64,000 nucleotides of DNA, from contig OY282380.1 in the NCBI GenBank assembly GCA_958295885.1, forward strand, positions 558,001 through 622,000, given 5' to 3'. Below the pieces are notes generated by a model, which saw only the letters and a program-made list of their open reading frames with translations, had not been told where the DNA came from and ran no database searches. Of the stretch, positions 1 to 7,791 are shown one piece after another (the stretch's first letter is position 1; each line of letters opens with the position of its first letter). The translations under genes and the position numbers were made by a program. The stretch is from Arenicellales bacterium. Its GTDB lineage: Bacteria; Pseudomonadota; Gammaproteobacteria; Arenicellales; JAJDZL01.

Positions 1-1806
1 TTGAAAATCCATCCTGTAATAGTAACCAGGATAACGGGTTTCCTCGCGGAACTGGATATGCTTCATATGGGCGAAGGCAGCTATTAGACGATGATAGTTT
101 TCCCATGCTCTCAGCAATTCATGTAAGTCTTTCGCGCGCATTTTTAAAGAATCTTCGCGAAGCATGTTCAGCTTCTTCTCAGCAATTTCCAGCATCTTGC
201 GATTGGTCTGATACCACGTACTCACACCTGCGACATATTCATCCATGACTTTCTGCAGTCTGAACTGAAACATTTTCGGCGTTATGTAATGGGGATTGAT
301 GTCAATTGCTGTCGTATAGTCCTTATGTTCCAGAAAGTTGGACACAGGACGATAAATTTCTTCAACGAGTTCGTCAATGGATCGCGACAGCTGTGGCTGC
401 CAATCTTTGTTGTCTTGAACAAATTTGACCATTGACTTTGCTGCAATTCTTCCCTCGGCGTGTGATCCGGATGAAAACTTGTGTCCGGAAGCGCCTACTC
501 CATCCCCGGAAGTGAACAGGCCCTTGACCGTCGTCATTCGGTTGTAGCCCCAATGGTAGTGTTCCGGAGTGCCTGGCAGGTCGTCTGGGCCTGAACACCA
601 GATGCCAGCGCAGCCAGCATGCGAGCCCAGCAGATAGGGTTCCGTAGGAATCAGCTCAGACATTTCCTTGTCGGGCTCAATATTTTCACCAGCCCAGACT
701 CCACATTGGCTGATGGTCATATCGAGAAAATCTTCCCAAGCCTCCGCTTCAAGGTGCTTGATTTCACGCGGAGTCATGGTTTCTGCCAATTTTGCCATTG
801 CTGAAGGCGTATCTATAAAAATCGGACCTCGGCCTTCGCGCATTTCTTTCATCATCAAGTGATTTCTCAGACAGGTGCCCATTTTGGGACCGTTGGCATA
901 TTCGTCGTATCCGTGGTCTTTGAGAATACCGTAATTTCGCACCTGGTAGTCTTCACCAAACGCATTCATGGCCCGTGCTTTGAAGAGCAGGAACCAAGCG
1001 CCTACAGGGCCGTAACCATCTTTAAATCTTGCTGGAACGAATCGGTTCTCCATCTGAGTCAGGTGCGCCCCGCATTCTGCTGCCATCGCATACGTAGAAC
1101 CTGCGTTCCAGACCGGATACCAGGCTCGACCTGTTCCCTCACCGACCGACCGCGGGCGAAATACATTGACCGCGCCGCCTGCTGCCAACAGACAGGCCTT
1201 GAACCTGTAGATATACAGCTTATGATCACGAACGCTAAAGCCAGCAGCACCAGCAACTCGATTTGGATCATTCGCGTCTGTGATTAATCGAACAATGAAA
1301 ATTCTTTCTTCGATTTTCTCGACACCCAATGCCTTTTTTGCTGCTTCAGCAACGATCCACTTGTAGGATTCACCGTTGATCATGATCTGCCAGCGTCCAG
1401 AACGAACGGGTTTGCCTCCTTCGGTCAACCTCTTCCCTTCGTCGCCCTTCTGTTTCCATATAGGCAGTCCCCATTCTTCAAAATTGTGAACAGAATCATC
1501 GACATGGCGACCAACATCGTAAACGAGATCTTCCCGGATGATGCCCATTAGATCTCCGCGGACGTAGCGAACATATTCAGCGGGGTCATTCTCACCCATG
1601 TAGGTGTTGATCGCAGAAAGCCCCTGTGCGACCGCTCCGGACCGGTCCATCGCGGCTTTATCAACCAATTTAATCTTCAGGTCTGTGCTTTCCGCCCAAC
1701 GCATAATTTCAAAAGCACAGCCACAGGCGGACATACCGCCGCCGATAATCAAAATATCGATTTCTTCTTCTACGATTTCGGGATTTCCAAATTCAAAATC
1801 CGCCAT
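1..1806 (-). CDS. aprA: Adenylylsulfate (APS) reductase alpha subunit, lineage without AprM; 3' end beyond window
   Basis: FAD flavoprotein that interconverts APS and sulfite plus AMP; in a sulfur oxidiser it would run towards APS. The ATG is at 1806 and the frame stays open for 602 codons to the window edge, so only a short C-terminal piece should be missing (family members are roughly 620-660 residues). The translation has an N-terminal dinucleotide-binding segment (IDILIIGGGMSACG, about residues 15-28), the FAD-region motif DRSGAVAQGLSAIN, then GRWQIMINGESYK, RFKDGYGPVGAWF and the C-terminal REETRYPGYYYR signature shared with AprA. It lies 14 nt behind aprB on the same strand, as in known aprBA operons. 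It differs clearly from the second aprA at 48.4-50.2 kb, so it is a separate lineage and not a recent duplicate. Identification is firm; physiological direction is inferred. Confidence 0.93.
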   Translation of the reverse strand, partial: MADFEFGNPEIVEEEIDILIIGGGMSACGCAFEIMRWAESTDLKIKLVDKAAMDRSGAVAQGLSAINTYMGENDPAEYVRYVRGDLMGIIREDLVYDVGRHVDDSVHNFEEWGLPIWKQKGDEGKRLTEGGKPVRSGRWQIMINGESYKWIVAEAAKKALGVEKIEERIFIVRLITDANDPNRVAGAAGFSVRDHKLYIYRFKACLLAAGGAVNVFRPRSVGEGTGRAWYPVWNAGSTYAMAAECGAHLTQMENRFVPARFKDGYGPVGAWFLLFKARAMNAFGEDYQVRNYGILKDHGYDEYANGPKMGTCLRNHLMMKEMREGRGPIFIDTPSAMAKLAETMTPREIKHLEAEAWEDFLDMTISQCGVWAGENIEPDKEMSELIPTEPYLLGSHAGCAGIWCSGPDDLPGTPEHYHWGYNRMTTVKGLFTSGDGVGASGHKFSSGSHAEGRIAAKSMVKFVQDNKDWQPQLSRSIDELVEEIYRPVSNFLEHKDYTTAIDINPHYITPKMFQFRLQKVMDEYVAGVSTWYQTNRKMLEIAEKKLNMLREDSLKMRAKDLHELLRAWENYHRLIAAFAHMKHIQFREETRYPGYYYRMDFQ

Positions 1807-1820
1807 CACATAATCCTATA

Positions 1821-2285
1821 TTAGCTCTGGACAAACTGGTCCATATCGCAGGAATGCGTTTGTTTTGTAAATAGCGTTGAGTGATCAGTCAGTTCGTTCC
1901 AGTTTACAGAAGGCTTGTTTCGATAAGGTTCGGCAGAACCCTCTGGAGTGGTGCGAATCGGAAACTTAAACCGCTTGCGTTTGCCATTGCGGAACTTAAT
2001 CGTCCACATGATGGATTCGAAGCCGCAGAATGGCTGCACGGATGCTCCAAGAGGTACGACGTCCGCATAATGTCGAACTTCAATTGCTTGCTGGGGACAG
2101 ATTTTTACGCATGCGTAGCATTCCCAGCACTGCTCGGGTTCCTGATTGAACGCCTTCATGGCATGTCCCGTCATGGAACCATCTTTGTCCAAGAACATTA
2201 AGTCATGCGGGCAGATATACATGCAGGCTACCTTGTCCTGCCCTTTACAGCCATCGCATTTATCGGTTCTAACATAGGTTGGCAT
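1821..2285 (-). CDS. aprB: APS reductase beta subunit, sulfate-reducer-type
   Basis: Ferredoxin-like subunit with two [4Fe-4S] clusters that passes electrons to or from the AprA flavin. The first cluster motif is CDGCKGQDKVACMYIC, with a five-residue insertion between the second and third cysteines; this is the spacing of AprB from sulfate reducers and of one sulfur-oxidiser lineage. The second is CWECYACVKICP. Downstream come IMWTIKFRNG and KRFKFPIRTTPEGS, the beta-sheet tail that wraps AprA. At 154 residues it is normal length. A Shine-Dalgarno (TAGGAG on the minus strand, near 2297-2303) precedes the ATG. Upstream lies an insertion sequence about 450 bp away, so the operon seems to start with aprB and no aprM is visible next to it. 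Confidence 0.95.
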   Translation of the reverse strand: MPTYVRTDKCDGCKGQDKVACMYICPHDLMFLDKDGSMTGHAMKAFNQEPEQCWECYACVKICPQQAIEVRHYADVVPLGASVQPFCGFESIMWTIKFRNGKRKRFKFPIRTTPEGSAEPYRNKPSVNWNELTDHSTLFTKQTHSCDMDQFVQS

Positions 2286-2734
2286 TCAACTCAGACTCTC
2301 CTAACTGAAAAGCAGACTTGCCAATATTGAATTCTTTAATTGCAATTTATTTTCTGAACCTAGTCATATTTCGAAATTTCATTTCAAAATCTTGCGAGCA
2401 AATGAAACTTCAACATCGAATTTCAGTCTGTTCAGGTTGAACTTCGTTCTAATTATAGAGAAATTGCAAAATTTTATTGCTAATTCGAATCAACCCAAAT
2501 CCAAAATTAGAAAAATATTCAGCCAATAAGTTCGAGAATTTAGCCGGCTTTTCGATGATTCGTACACTGTCTAGCGAGCACAGCCCAATTGTTTTTTCAT
2601 TTTGCGGTGGTTGAGCCGGTCCATTGACGTATTCGGGGTATGAAGTTCCTTTGACACGACGCATGAATGCCTTCTGCGGTTTCAGAATCGATGTCAATTG
2701 GATGTGAGTTGCGCCGCACAAGAGGCTGTGAAAG
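2286..2734. other. Upstream region of aprBA with a possible gene remnant
   Basis: AT-rich stretch that must hold the aprBA promoter; no convincing -35/-10 pair could be fixed. On the minus strand a frame from about 2730 to 2449 could be the end of a gene cut off by the repeat and insertion sequence on its right, but it matches no family I recognise. Confidence 0.3.
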
Positions 2735-2738
2735 ACCG

Positions 2739-2757
2739 TATGTTTTGACCTGTTCCC
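2739..2757 (+). repeat. Left subterminal inverted repeat of the IS1111-type element
   Basis: TATGTTTTGACCTGTTCCC, the exact reverse complement of 4272-4290. Confidence 0.85.
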
Positions 2758-2822
2758 CGCACGAAGTCTAAGTGTGCATATAACATATGCGTAAATTAGA
2801 GCGACCCATTGGAGGAACAGGC

Positions 2823-4001
2823 ATGGGATTTTATACGAACATACCCGATTTAGAGCCGTCAGAAGCTGTGACCGCGGCGGTGCATATTGGACTGGATGTG
2901 CACAAAGACACAGTGGTGGTTGCGGTAGCTCGGCGGTGTGAATATAGTCGTCGGCTGGAGGTTTTGGATCGCGGTTCGATTGCGAACCGAGCACTGCCGA
3001 TCAAGCGTTTAGCAACGGCATTGGCCGACGAATTCAAGGAGGAGTTACATTTTGTGTATGAAGCGGGGCCTTGTGGGTTTGTCATTTGGCGTCAGCTTCG
3101 AGAGTTGGGAATTTCGTGTGCGGTGGCAGCGCCATCGTTGATTCCGAAAAAGTCTGGCGACCGAGTCAAGACGGACCGTCGGGATGCCAGGGAGTTGGCG
3201 AGGCTGTCACTGTTAGGATATTTGACACCGATCTGGGTGCCCGGCGAAGCGCAGGAGGCACTTCGCGACATGGTGCGCTGGCGGATGGATTTAAAACGCA
3301 GCATCCAAAAACAGCGCCAGCAGATCAGTCATTTTCTGCTGCGCCACGGACATCCGTACAAGGCGACGAAGTGGAATGAAAAACATTTTGCATGGATGAG
3401 GAACTGCAAGTTTGCACAGCCGGCGCAGCAAATCACCTTGGCGTCGTCGCTTGATTCGCTGGAGACGCAGCAGCGGCACCTGGAGGAATTGGATCAGGAC
3501 CTGATCGCTCAGGCCAAGCAGGGCGAATGGAAGCCGCTGATCGATTCGCTGCGGGCACTGCGCGGCGTCGACTACCTGGCTGCAATCACGATCATAGCGG
3601 AAATCGGAGACCTGCGACGATTTCGCTCGGCCCCACAGTTCATGGCTTATGTGGGGCTGGTGCCGAGCGAGTTCAGCAGCGGCGGACGACGACGCACCGG
3701 CAGCATCACCAAAACCGGCAACGGCGCAGTGCGGCGGATCCTGGTCGAAAGCGCATGGACCTATCGTTTCGCACCGCGCCAAACGCATCATCTGCAGCGC
3801 AAGGCAAAAAACGCTTCAGACTATGCCCGCGAGCGAGCGTGGAAGGCACAAAAACGTCTGTGCGGACGCTATCTTGCCTTGTGCAGAAAAGGTAAGAACC
3901 ATAAAACCATCGTGACCGCCATCGCCCGCGAGTTGGCCGCATTCATTTGGGATATCGGCTGCCGTGAACTCAACCAAATGCAACCGACAGACACACAATG
4001 A
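2823..4001 (+). CDS. IS110/IS1111-family DEDD transposase
   Basis: Site-specific recombinase/transposase of the IS110 family. The N-terminal RuvC-like DEDD domain shows IGLDVHKDT (first Asp), FVYEAGPCG and KTDRRDARELA (later acidic residues) within the first 130 codons. The C-terminal Tnp_20 domain (about residues 235-320) shows LRGVDYLAAITIIAEIGD, FMAYVGLVPSE and GNGAVRRILVESAW, including the serine in LVESAW that IS110 recombinases use. The ATG at 2823 is chosen over one at 2787 because GGAGGA (2811-2816) sits at good spacing before it. The reading frame is intact and near full family length (about 390 residues). Confidence 0.93.
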   Translation: MGFYTNIPDLEPSEAVTAAVHIGLDVHKDTVVVAVARRCEYSRRLEVLDRGSIANRALPIKRLATALADEFKEELHFVYEAGPCGFVIWRQLRELGISCAVAAPSLIPKKSGDRVKTDRRDARELARLSLLGYLTPIWVPGEAQEALRDMVRWRMDLKRSIQKQRQQISHFLLRHGHPYKATKWNEKHFAWMRNCKFAQPAQQITLASSLDSLETQQRHLEELDQDLIAQAKQGEWKPLIDSLRALRGVDYLAAITIIAEIGDLRRFRSAPQFMAYVGLVPSEFSSGGRRRTGSITKTGNGAVRRILVESAWTYRFAPRQTHHLQRKAKNASDYARERAWKAQKRLCGRYLALCRKGKNHKTIVTAIARELAAFIWDIGCRELNQMQPTDTQ

Positions 4002-4271
4002 CAGATCAATGATAGAAGGTGCGGACCTTGGTGGAAAAACCCTCGATAATACTTTGTTGGCTCGTCAGCAGAGGCTGACGATGATCCACGTTGAAAGACA
4101 GAGGCAGTTCCGTGACGCAGTACGGTCATGTGGTATCCAACCCACGCATATCAGATTGTTGACTAAGGTCACGTGCCAAGCCCGTACCATCTATCAGGTT
4201 GATCAAGCCGAAAGGAGAAACTGACAGTACAACCTTTGAAAGGTCAGTATACAATTAATCCGTAACCGCGA
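4002..4271 (+). ncRNA. Candidate guide (seek/bridge) RNA region of the IS1111-type element
   Basis: About 270 nt of non-coding DNA between the transposase stop and the right inverted repeat. IS110-family elements are known to carry a structured RNA that pairs with target and donor DNA; in the IS1111 subgroup it lies in the right non-coding end. No RNA fold could be computed here, so this rests on position and family knowledge only. Confidence 0.4.
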
Positions 4272-4290
4272 GGGAACAGGTCAAAACATA
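4272..4290 (-). repeat. Right subterminal inverted repeat of the IS1111-type element
   Basis: GGGAACAGGTCAAAACATA, the exact reverse complement of 2739-2757. Confidence 0.85.
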
Positions 4291-4400
4291 TCAGTATTCT
4301 CATTTTCGTAGATTTCTGAATCAGAACAAATATTAATATCAATTATATCAATGGGATATATATTCATAATCCACTAATTTAAACTAATTTGGCAATACTT

Positions 4401-5038
4401 TCACAGTCTCTGATGGCGGGCACCGGTGTCATCGACATGCAGCCGTCGGGCGCCGGCGATGCCGGCCACGAGCGCCTGCTGGGTTTCATCAACCAAGATT
4501 TTCATGCCGTCATTGAGCAGGCGCACCACAGTGCGTTTCGAGATGGTCACATCCCAGTCATTGAGCAGGTCCACGATGCGCGGAACCGTCGATTGTCCTT
4601 GGTAATACAAGGACGCGACCAAGCACCGCAGTTCGGGGCCGTAATGAGAACCTTTCACATGCTCGGGCAAATCCGCGGCAAAGCACCTGCCACAAGGCGT
4701 CCGCCAGACTTCTCGACGGTATTCGATCAGCAGCGGAGACAGCACAAGTTCCTGAACGCTGTAGCTCTTGAAGCCGATGCGAGTTGAACATTCGGGTACG
4801 TTTTTCGCTTTGACCTCAATCGTTTTGCGCTGGATGTTGCCGCTGTATTTTTCGCGGCCGCGCCGACGCTTTCTGCGCCTGCCGTCAGTCGAATTTGAGA
4901 GCTTAGCTTTGACTTTGTCATGCATGCGCTGGGCATGCTTGGCTTGAGTTTAGGACACTTGGGCAGCTTCTTCAAACGCTTGATCTCATCCGACAACAAC
5001 TGCACCTGCTGACTCAGCTTGGCGTTTTGGACCGTCAA
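4401..5038 (-). pseudogene. IS66-like transposase, frameshifted and truncated
   Basis: The first frame (from 5038) begins with the coiled-coil start typical of this group (LSQQVQLLSDEIKRLKKL, then a Lys-rich KPKLKPS-type stretch). It breaks near 4925-4950 and the protein continues in another frame (4925-4401) with a basic segment (RRRKRRRG), a GRCFAADLPE region and HVDDTGARHQ, the first catalytic segment of an IS66-like DDE domain. Everything after that is missing, cut near the end of the MITE-like repeat at 4410. The gene is dead. Related scraps appear at 11270-11340 and 44563-44958. Confidence 0.7.
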
Positions 5039-5632
5039 GTCGATGTTTGGGCCGTCAAATTGGCGTTTTGGGCTGTAAGGTCGACGGTTTGCAGCTCTTA
5101 TGCCGCCTGCGCTCGGCGCAGTCTCTGATGGCGTCGGTCACGCTTGGAACGAATCATGACTGTCGTTGAAAATGCCTCAGCGACACCACCTTCACACCCA
5201 ATTCCATTCACTTCAGCCAACCTCGCAAGAAAAAAGTTCAATCCCAAATTAATCGCCGCAGCTCCCGTTCGGAGCGAGACTCCGAACTGCCGGTCCATGC
5301 GAATGAATTGAAAACAACGCAGTGAGTCAAGCTCGATTCATCGCGCGCCCCGCCTCCCGTCAATATCTCTATCCAGACAGCAAAATTACACCCATCTGAA
5401 TCAAGTCCACAATTTGTTGCCGCTGAAGACAACTATGAAGCCGCGATTTCGTCTTGACATTGACCGCGAAACACATCACTTAAGCTACAGTTATGGGTTA
5501 CGGTAAATTCCAAAATCGATCTCGGTCACAGACTTGGATTCAAGCAGGCATGGCCCCGATCATTGAAACCCATACTCCAGTTTTGCCCATTTGCACCAGA
5601 TTCGAATAATTCTGATTTGACAGTACTATCCG
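5039..5632. other. Intergenic stretch, no gene recognised
   Basis: No frame here resembles a known protein. One small hairpin is visible (GTTCGGAG at 5267-5274 with CTCCGAAC at 5280-5287). CAGTCTCTGATGGCG occurs at 5119-5133 and again at 4404-4418, bracketing the IS66 relic. Confidence 0.5.
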
Positions 5633-7426
5633 TTAATTCAACCAGACCTCTTTAGCAAGTTCATACAACATCTCTTGGCGTTTTATTACACTCTGTTCAT
5701 TCCAAGTTTTGAATTGTTCAAGTCCAGATACCGCATCATCAATCATCGTTTTTCCAATTTTCGTTCTTTGGAATAAATTGCTAGTCAGTAGTAATTTAGA
5801 TTCACAATAGGTTTTTCTTTTCCGTGAATATTCCTGATTTCCTAAATACGAGTTGAGTGATTTTTCGATTAACAACAGGTTACCAATCCTTTCTACAATT
5901 TCCTCTACTTCAAACTCTCCGAATTCTTTCATTGCCTCCTTACTAGGATTTTTAGGGAAAATATGTTCAATTTCGTAACTATCTATGTAGTTTGACAAGT
6001 TTATATATTTTTCTTCACTTCCATAAGCTGCCAATTCAAGATGCTGTGACAGTTTAGCCAAAATGTACTTCACCCGGAATTTCTGAATATCGTTTGTAGT
6101 CAATTCCAAAAAAAACGTACTAAATAAATTAATTTTTTTCTGTCTGTCTGCTGCCATTTCGCTTAGCAGATTTGTCAGTGAATTCTCTCCGTCTAATGCT
6201 CGAATTTTTTGTGCCCACTGATAGTAGTTGAACTCGATCGTTTGGGATTTTTCCTTTATCAATAAAGAGATGAACATACATTTTTCCAACTCTTGGGCTA
6301 CCCTATTGAAATCTTCGAAATCAAGTCGCGATGCGGCCAACAATACAATCAAATGCTGTCTGGCGGCTGAACCACCAAGGAGCCGTAAATTTTTGATGTA
6401 GTGGTTCTCTTTGTCTGGATTGAAATGGTCTTTATCCTTTTTTAGAAATGCTCTGTAGCTTTCAGCGGCTCGATTCAATTTCGCAACATATTCTTTTGGG
6501 AATTCTTTAGCACCGATCTCATCGGAGTTTTTATCAAACCACTTGAAAATTTTCGCCTCACTCAGCTGCCTAACTCCGTATTCGCCTTCGAGTTTATGGT
6601 GACTGATGATGTAATATCTCATAAATCGCAATGGATTTTCTTTCATCTCATAAAGAGTGTTGGAAAGAGTACGCCAAGAATCTGTAATTTCTTTAAAAGA
6701 ACTTTGATTTTCATGCATAAACAATCGATTTTTAATTAGATCAAAAGGATTCAAACCAATGCCTCGTTGATTTATTGTTTCGAATAGCATGAGTGCGCTA
6801 CTTACATCCTCCGTTGAAATTTTCACTATCTTTACTTTGTTGATTAAATACCCAAAGAACCTTTTGCAATTGTCGGGATTTGGACTAAATTTTTGATTTA
6901 GAAATTTTTCGGTATACTCGAATGCGGCTTTGATGTTTGCGACAGCTCCGCTATTCATAGTTTCATCAACTTTTCCTTTGTCAACGATACATTCCAAAAT
7001 TTCATTGCTATCTAAATACTGTAAAATCAAACGATATTGATTAATTTCCTCTCCGTCGTCGTCGGTGTAAGTGTTCTTCAAAAGATTCTTAATTGAAGAA
7101 TTAGGAGCCTTACTCAAATTTTTATTTTTAAAGTAACTGCGCAGTGCGCTAAGTAAAATAACAATAGTTGTCAGTCGTTGCTGTCCATCAATAACTTCGA
7201 ATACCTTGCTTTTCGTTGGGCAGACGACAATGCTGCCAATAAAATACTCCTCAGCCTTTTTGCTATCAAAATCGGCGTTTTCGAGAGGAATATAGACATC
7301 AATTAGAAATTGTTCGACATGAGGTGTTTTCCAAACATACTCCCGTTGATATGCTGGAACTTTGTAGAAGTTATTGAATAACCCATTGATACTTGAACTT
7401 GTACTTTCGATTGATGTTCCACTCAT
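5633..7426 (-). CDS. DUF262 + DUF1524 (GmrSD-like) protein, putative defence nuclease
   Basis: Single-chain protein of the GmrS/GmrD architecture, known in some members as type IV restriction enzymes that cut modified phage DNA, and found in other anti-phage systems. The N-terminal DUF262 (ParB/Srx-like NTPase) domain shows PAYQREYVWK (about residues 24-33), FEVIDGQQRLTTIV (about 76-89) and ALMLFETINQRG. The C-terminal DUF1524 domain has the HNH-type motif YEIEHIFPKN (about 484-493) followed by RIGNLLLIEKSLNSYLGN. All key motifs are present and the frame is intact at 597 residues. Base composition is distinctly AT-rich compared with the transposon on its right, which suggests acquisition. It stands alone between transposon scraps. 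Target specificity cannot be predicted. Confidence 0.88.
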   Translation of the reverse strand: MSGTSIESTSSSINGLFNNFYKVPAYQREYVWKTPHVEQFLIDVYIPLENADFDSKKAEEYFIGSIVVCPTKSKVFEVIDGQQRLTTIVILLSALRSYFKNKNLSKAPNSSIKNLLKNTYTDDDGEEINQYRLILQYLDSNEILECIVDKGKVDETMNSGAVANIKAAFEYTEKFLNQKFSPNPDNCKRFFGYLINKVKIVKISTEDVSSALMLFETINQRGIGLNPFDLIKNRLFMHENQSSFKEITDSWRTLSNTLYEMKENPLRFMRYYIISHHKLEGEYGVRQLSEAKIFKWFDKNSDEIGAKEFPKEYVAKLNRAAESYRAFLKKDKDHFNPDKENHYIKNLRLLGGSAARQHLIVLLAASRLDFEDFNRVAQELEKCMFISLLIKEKSQTIEFNYYQWAQKIRALDGENSLTNLLSEMAADRQKKINLFSTFFLELTTNDIQKFRVKYILAKLSQHLELAAYGSEEKYINLSNYIDSYEIEHIFPKNPSKEAMKEFGEFEVEEIVERIGNLLLIEKSLNSYLGNQEYSRKRKTYCESKLLLTSNLFQRTKIGKTMIDDAVSGLEQFKTWNEQSVIKRQEMLYELAKEVWLN

Positions 7427-7781
7427 TGTTTAAGCTCCATTTCCATCTAATAATTTGTCTCATCGACCACGCAGCAATTCCATAAGACTTTCTACCTAGT
7501 TATTAGATCACAAGAAATAAACTGATCAATTTATTTGGTGAGTTTTTAAAAATAATCAGCGAAGAAGTTCAAAATATTATCCACTCAAGTTTCTGTAATC
7601 AAAATCCTCTAAATCAGCCTAACAAATCTGTTGCGTCATCATCTAATTTGAGAGTGAGTAATTCCAATTTAATGGAGCCCTCCAAGAATTCTTCGATTTG
7701 CCGTTCAATGGTCTGCGTCACTAATCAAAACCTGGCACCCGCCCAATCGCAAATGGACCACTAACAATGACGCTAGTAAGG
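7427..7781. other. AT-rich intergenic stretch
   Basis: Upstream region of the DUF262 gene, up to the target duplication of the ISAs1 element. No gene recognised; it presumably carries the DUF262 promoter. Confidence 0.5.
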
Positions 7782-7791
7782 CCGTGGCGCG

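Larger units (their letters stand above)
2735..4292 (+). mobile_element. IS110-family element, IS1111 subgroup
   Basis: One transposase gene (2823-4001) lies between perfect 19-bp subterminal inverted repeats (2739-2757 and 4272-4290; the match runs on as one mismatch plus CGC). Subterminal rather than terminal inverted repeats, a short left flank and a roughly 270-bp non-coding right flank are IS1111-subgroup traits. The outer ends are defined by comparison with the intact MITE-like repeat at 16046-16154: the target reads GAAAG at the left and AGTAT at the right, so at most a 2-bp AG is shared and there is no long target duplication, as usual for IS110 elements. The element looks complete and may be active. 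Confidence 0.8.
2722..4410. repeat. MITE-like repeat, copy 1, interrupted by the IS1111-type element
   Basis: The left piece (2722-2734, GAGGCTGTGAAAG) and the right piece (about 4293-4410) join into a sequence that aligns end to end with the reverse complement of the intact repeat at 16046-16154. Shared blocks include ATTTCTGAATCAGAA, TTCATAATCCACT and the end CTAATTTGGCAATACTTTCA. The right terminus ACAGTCTC is at 4403-4410. The insertion sequence therefore landed about 13 bp inside the terminal inverted repeat. Confidence 0.75.

Noticed and set aside
859..1287. 142-codon plus-strand frame
   Set aside because: Entirely antisense to aprA and without family resemblance; a shadow of that gene.
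2449..2994. 181-codon minus-strand frame across the IS1111 left end
   Set aside because: It crosses the IS boundary and runs antisense through the transposase start; only its portion left of the IS could be a remnant.
3291..3791. 166-codon minus-strand frame inside the IS1111 transposase
   Set aside because: Antisense shadow of a well-supported transposase.
4404..5133. 15-bp direct repeat CAGTCTCTGATGGCG around the IS66 relic as a target duplication
   Set aside because: IS66 elements make 8-bp duplications and the relic lacks ends; the left copy also overlaps the MITE terminus. It may be coincidence or an old rearrangement.
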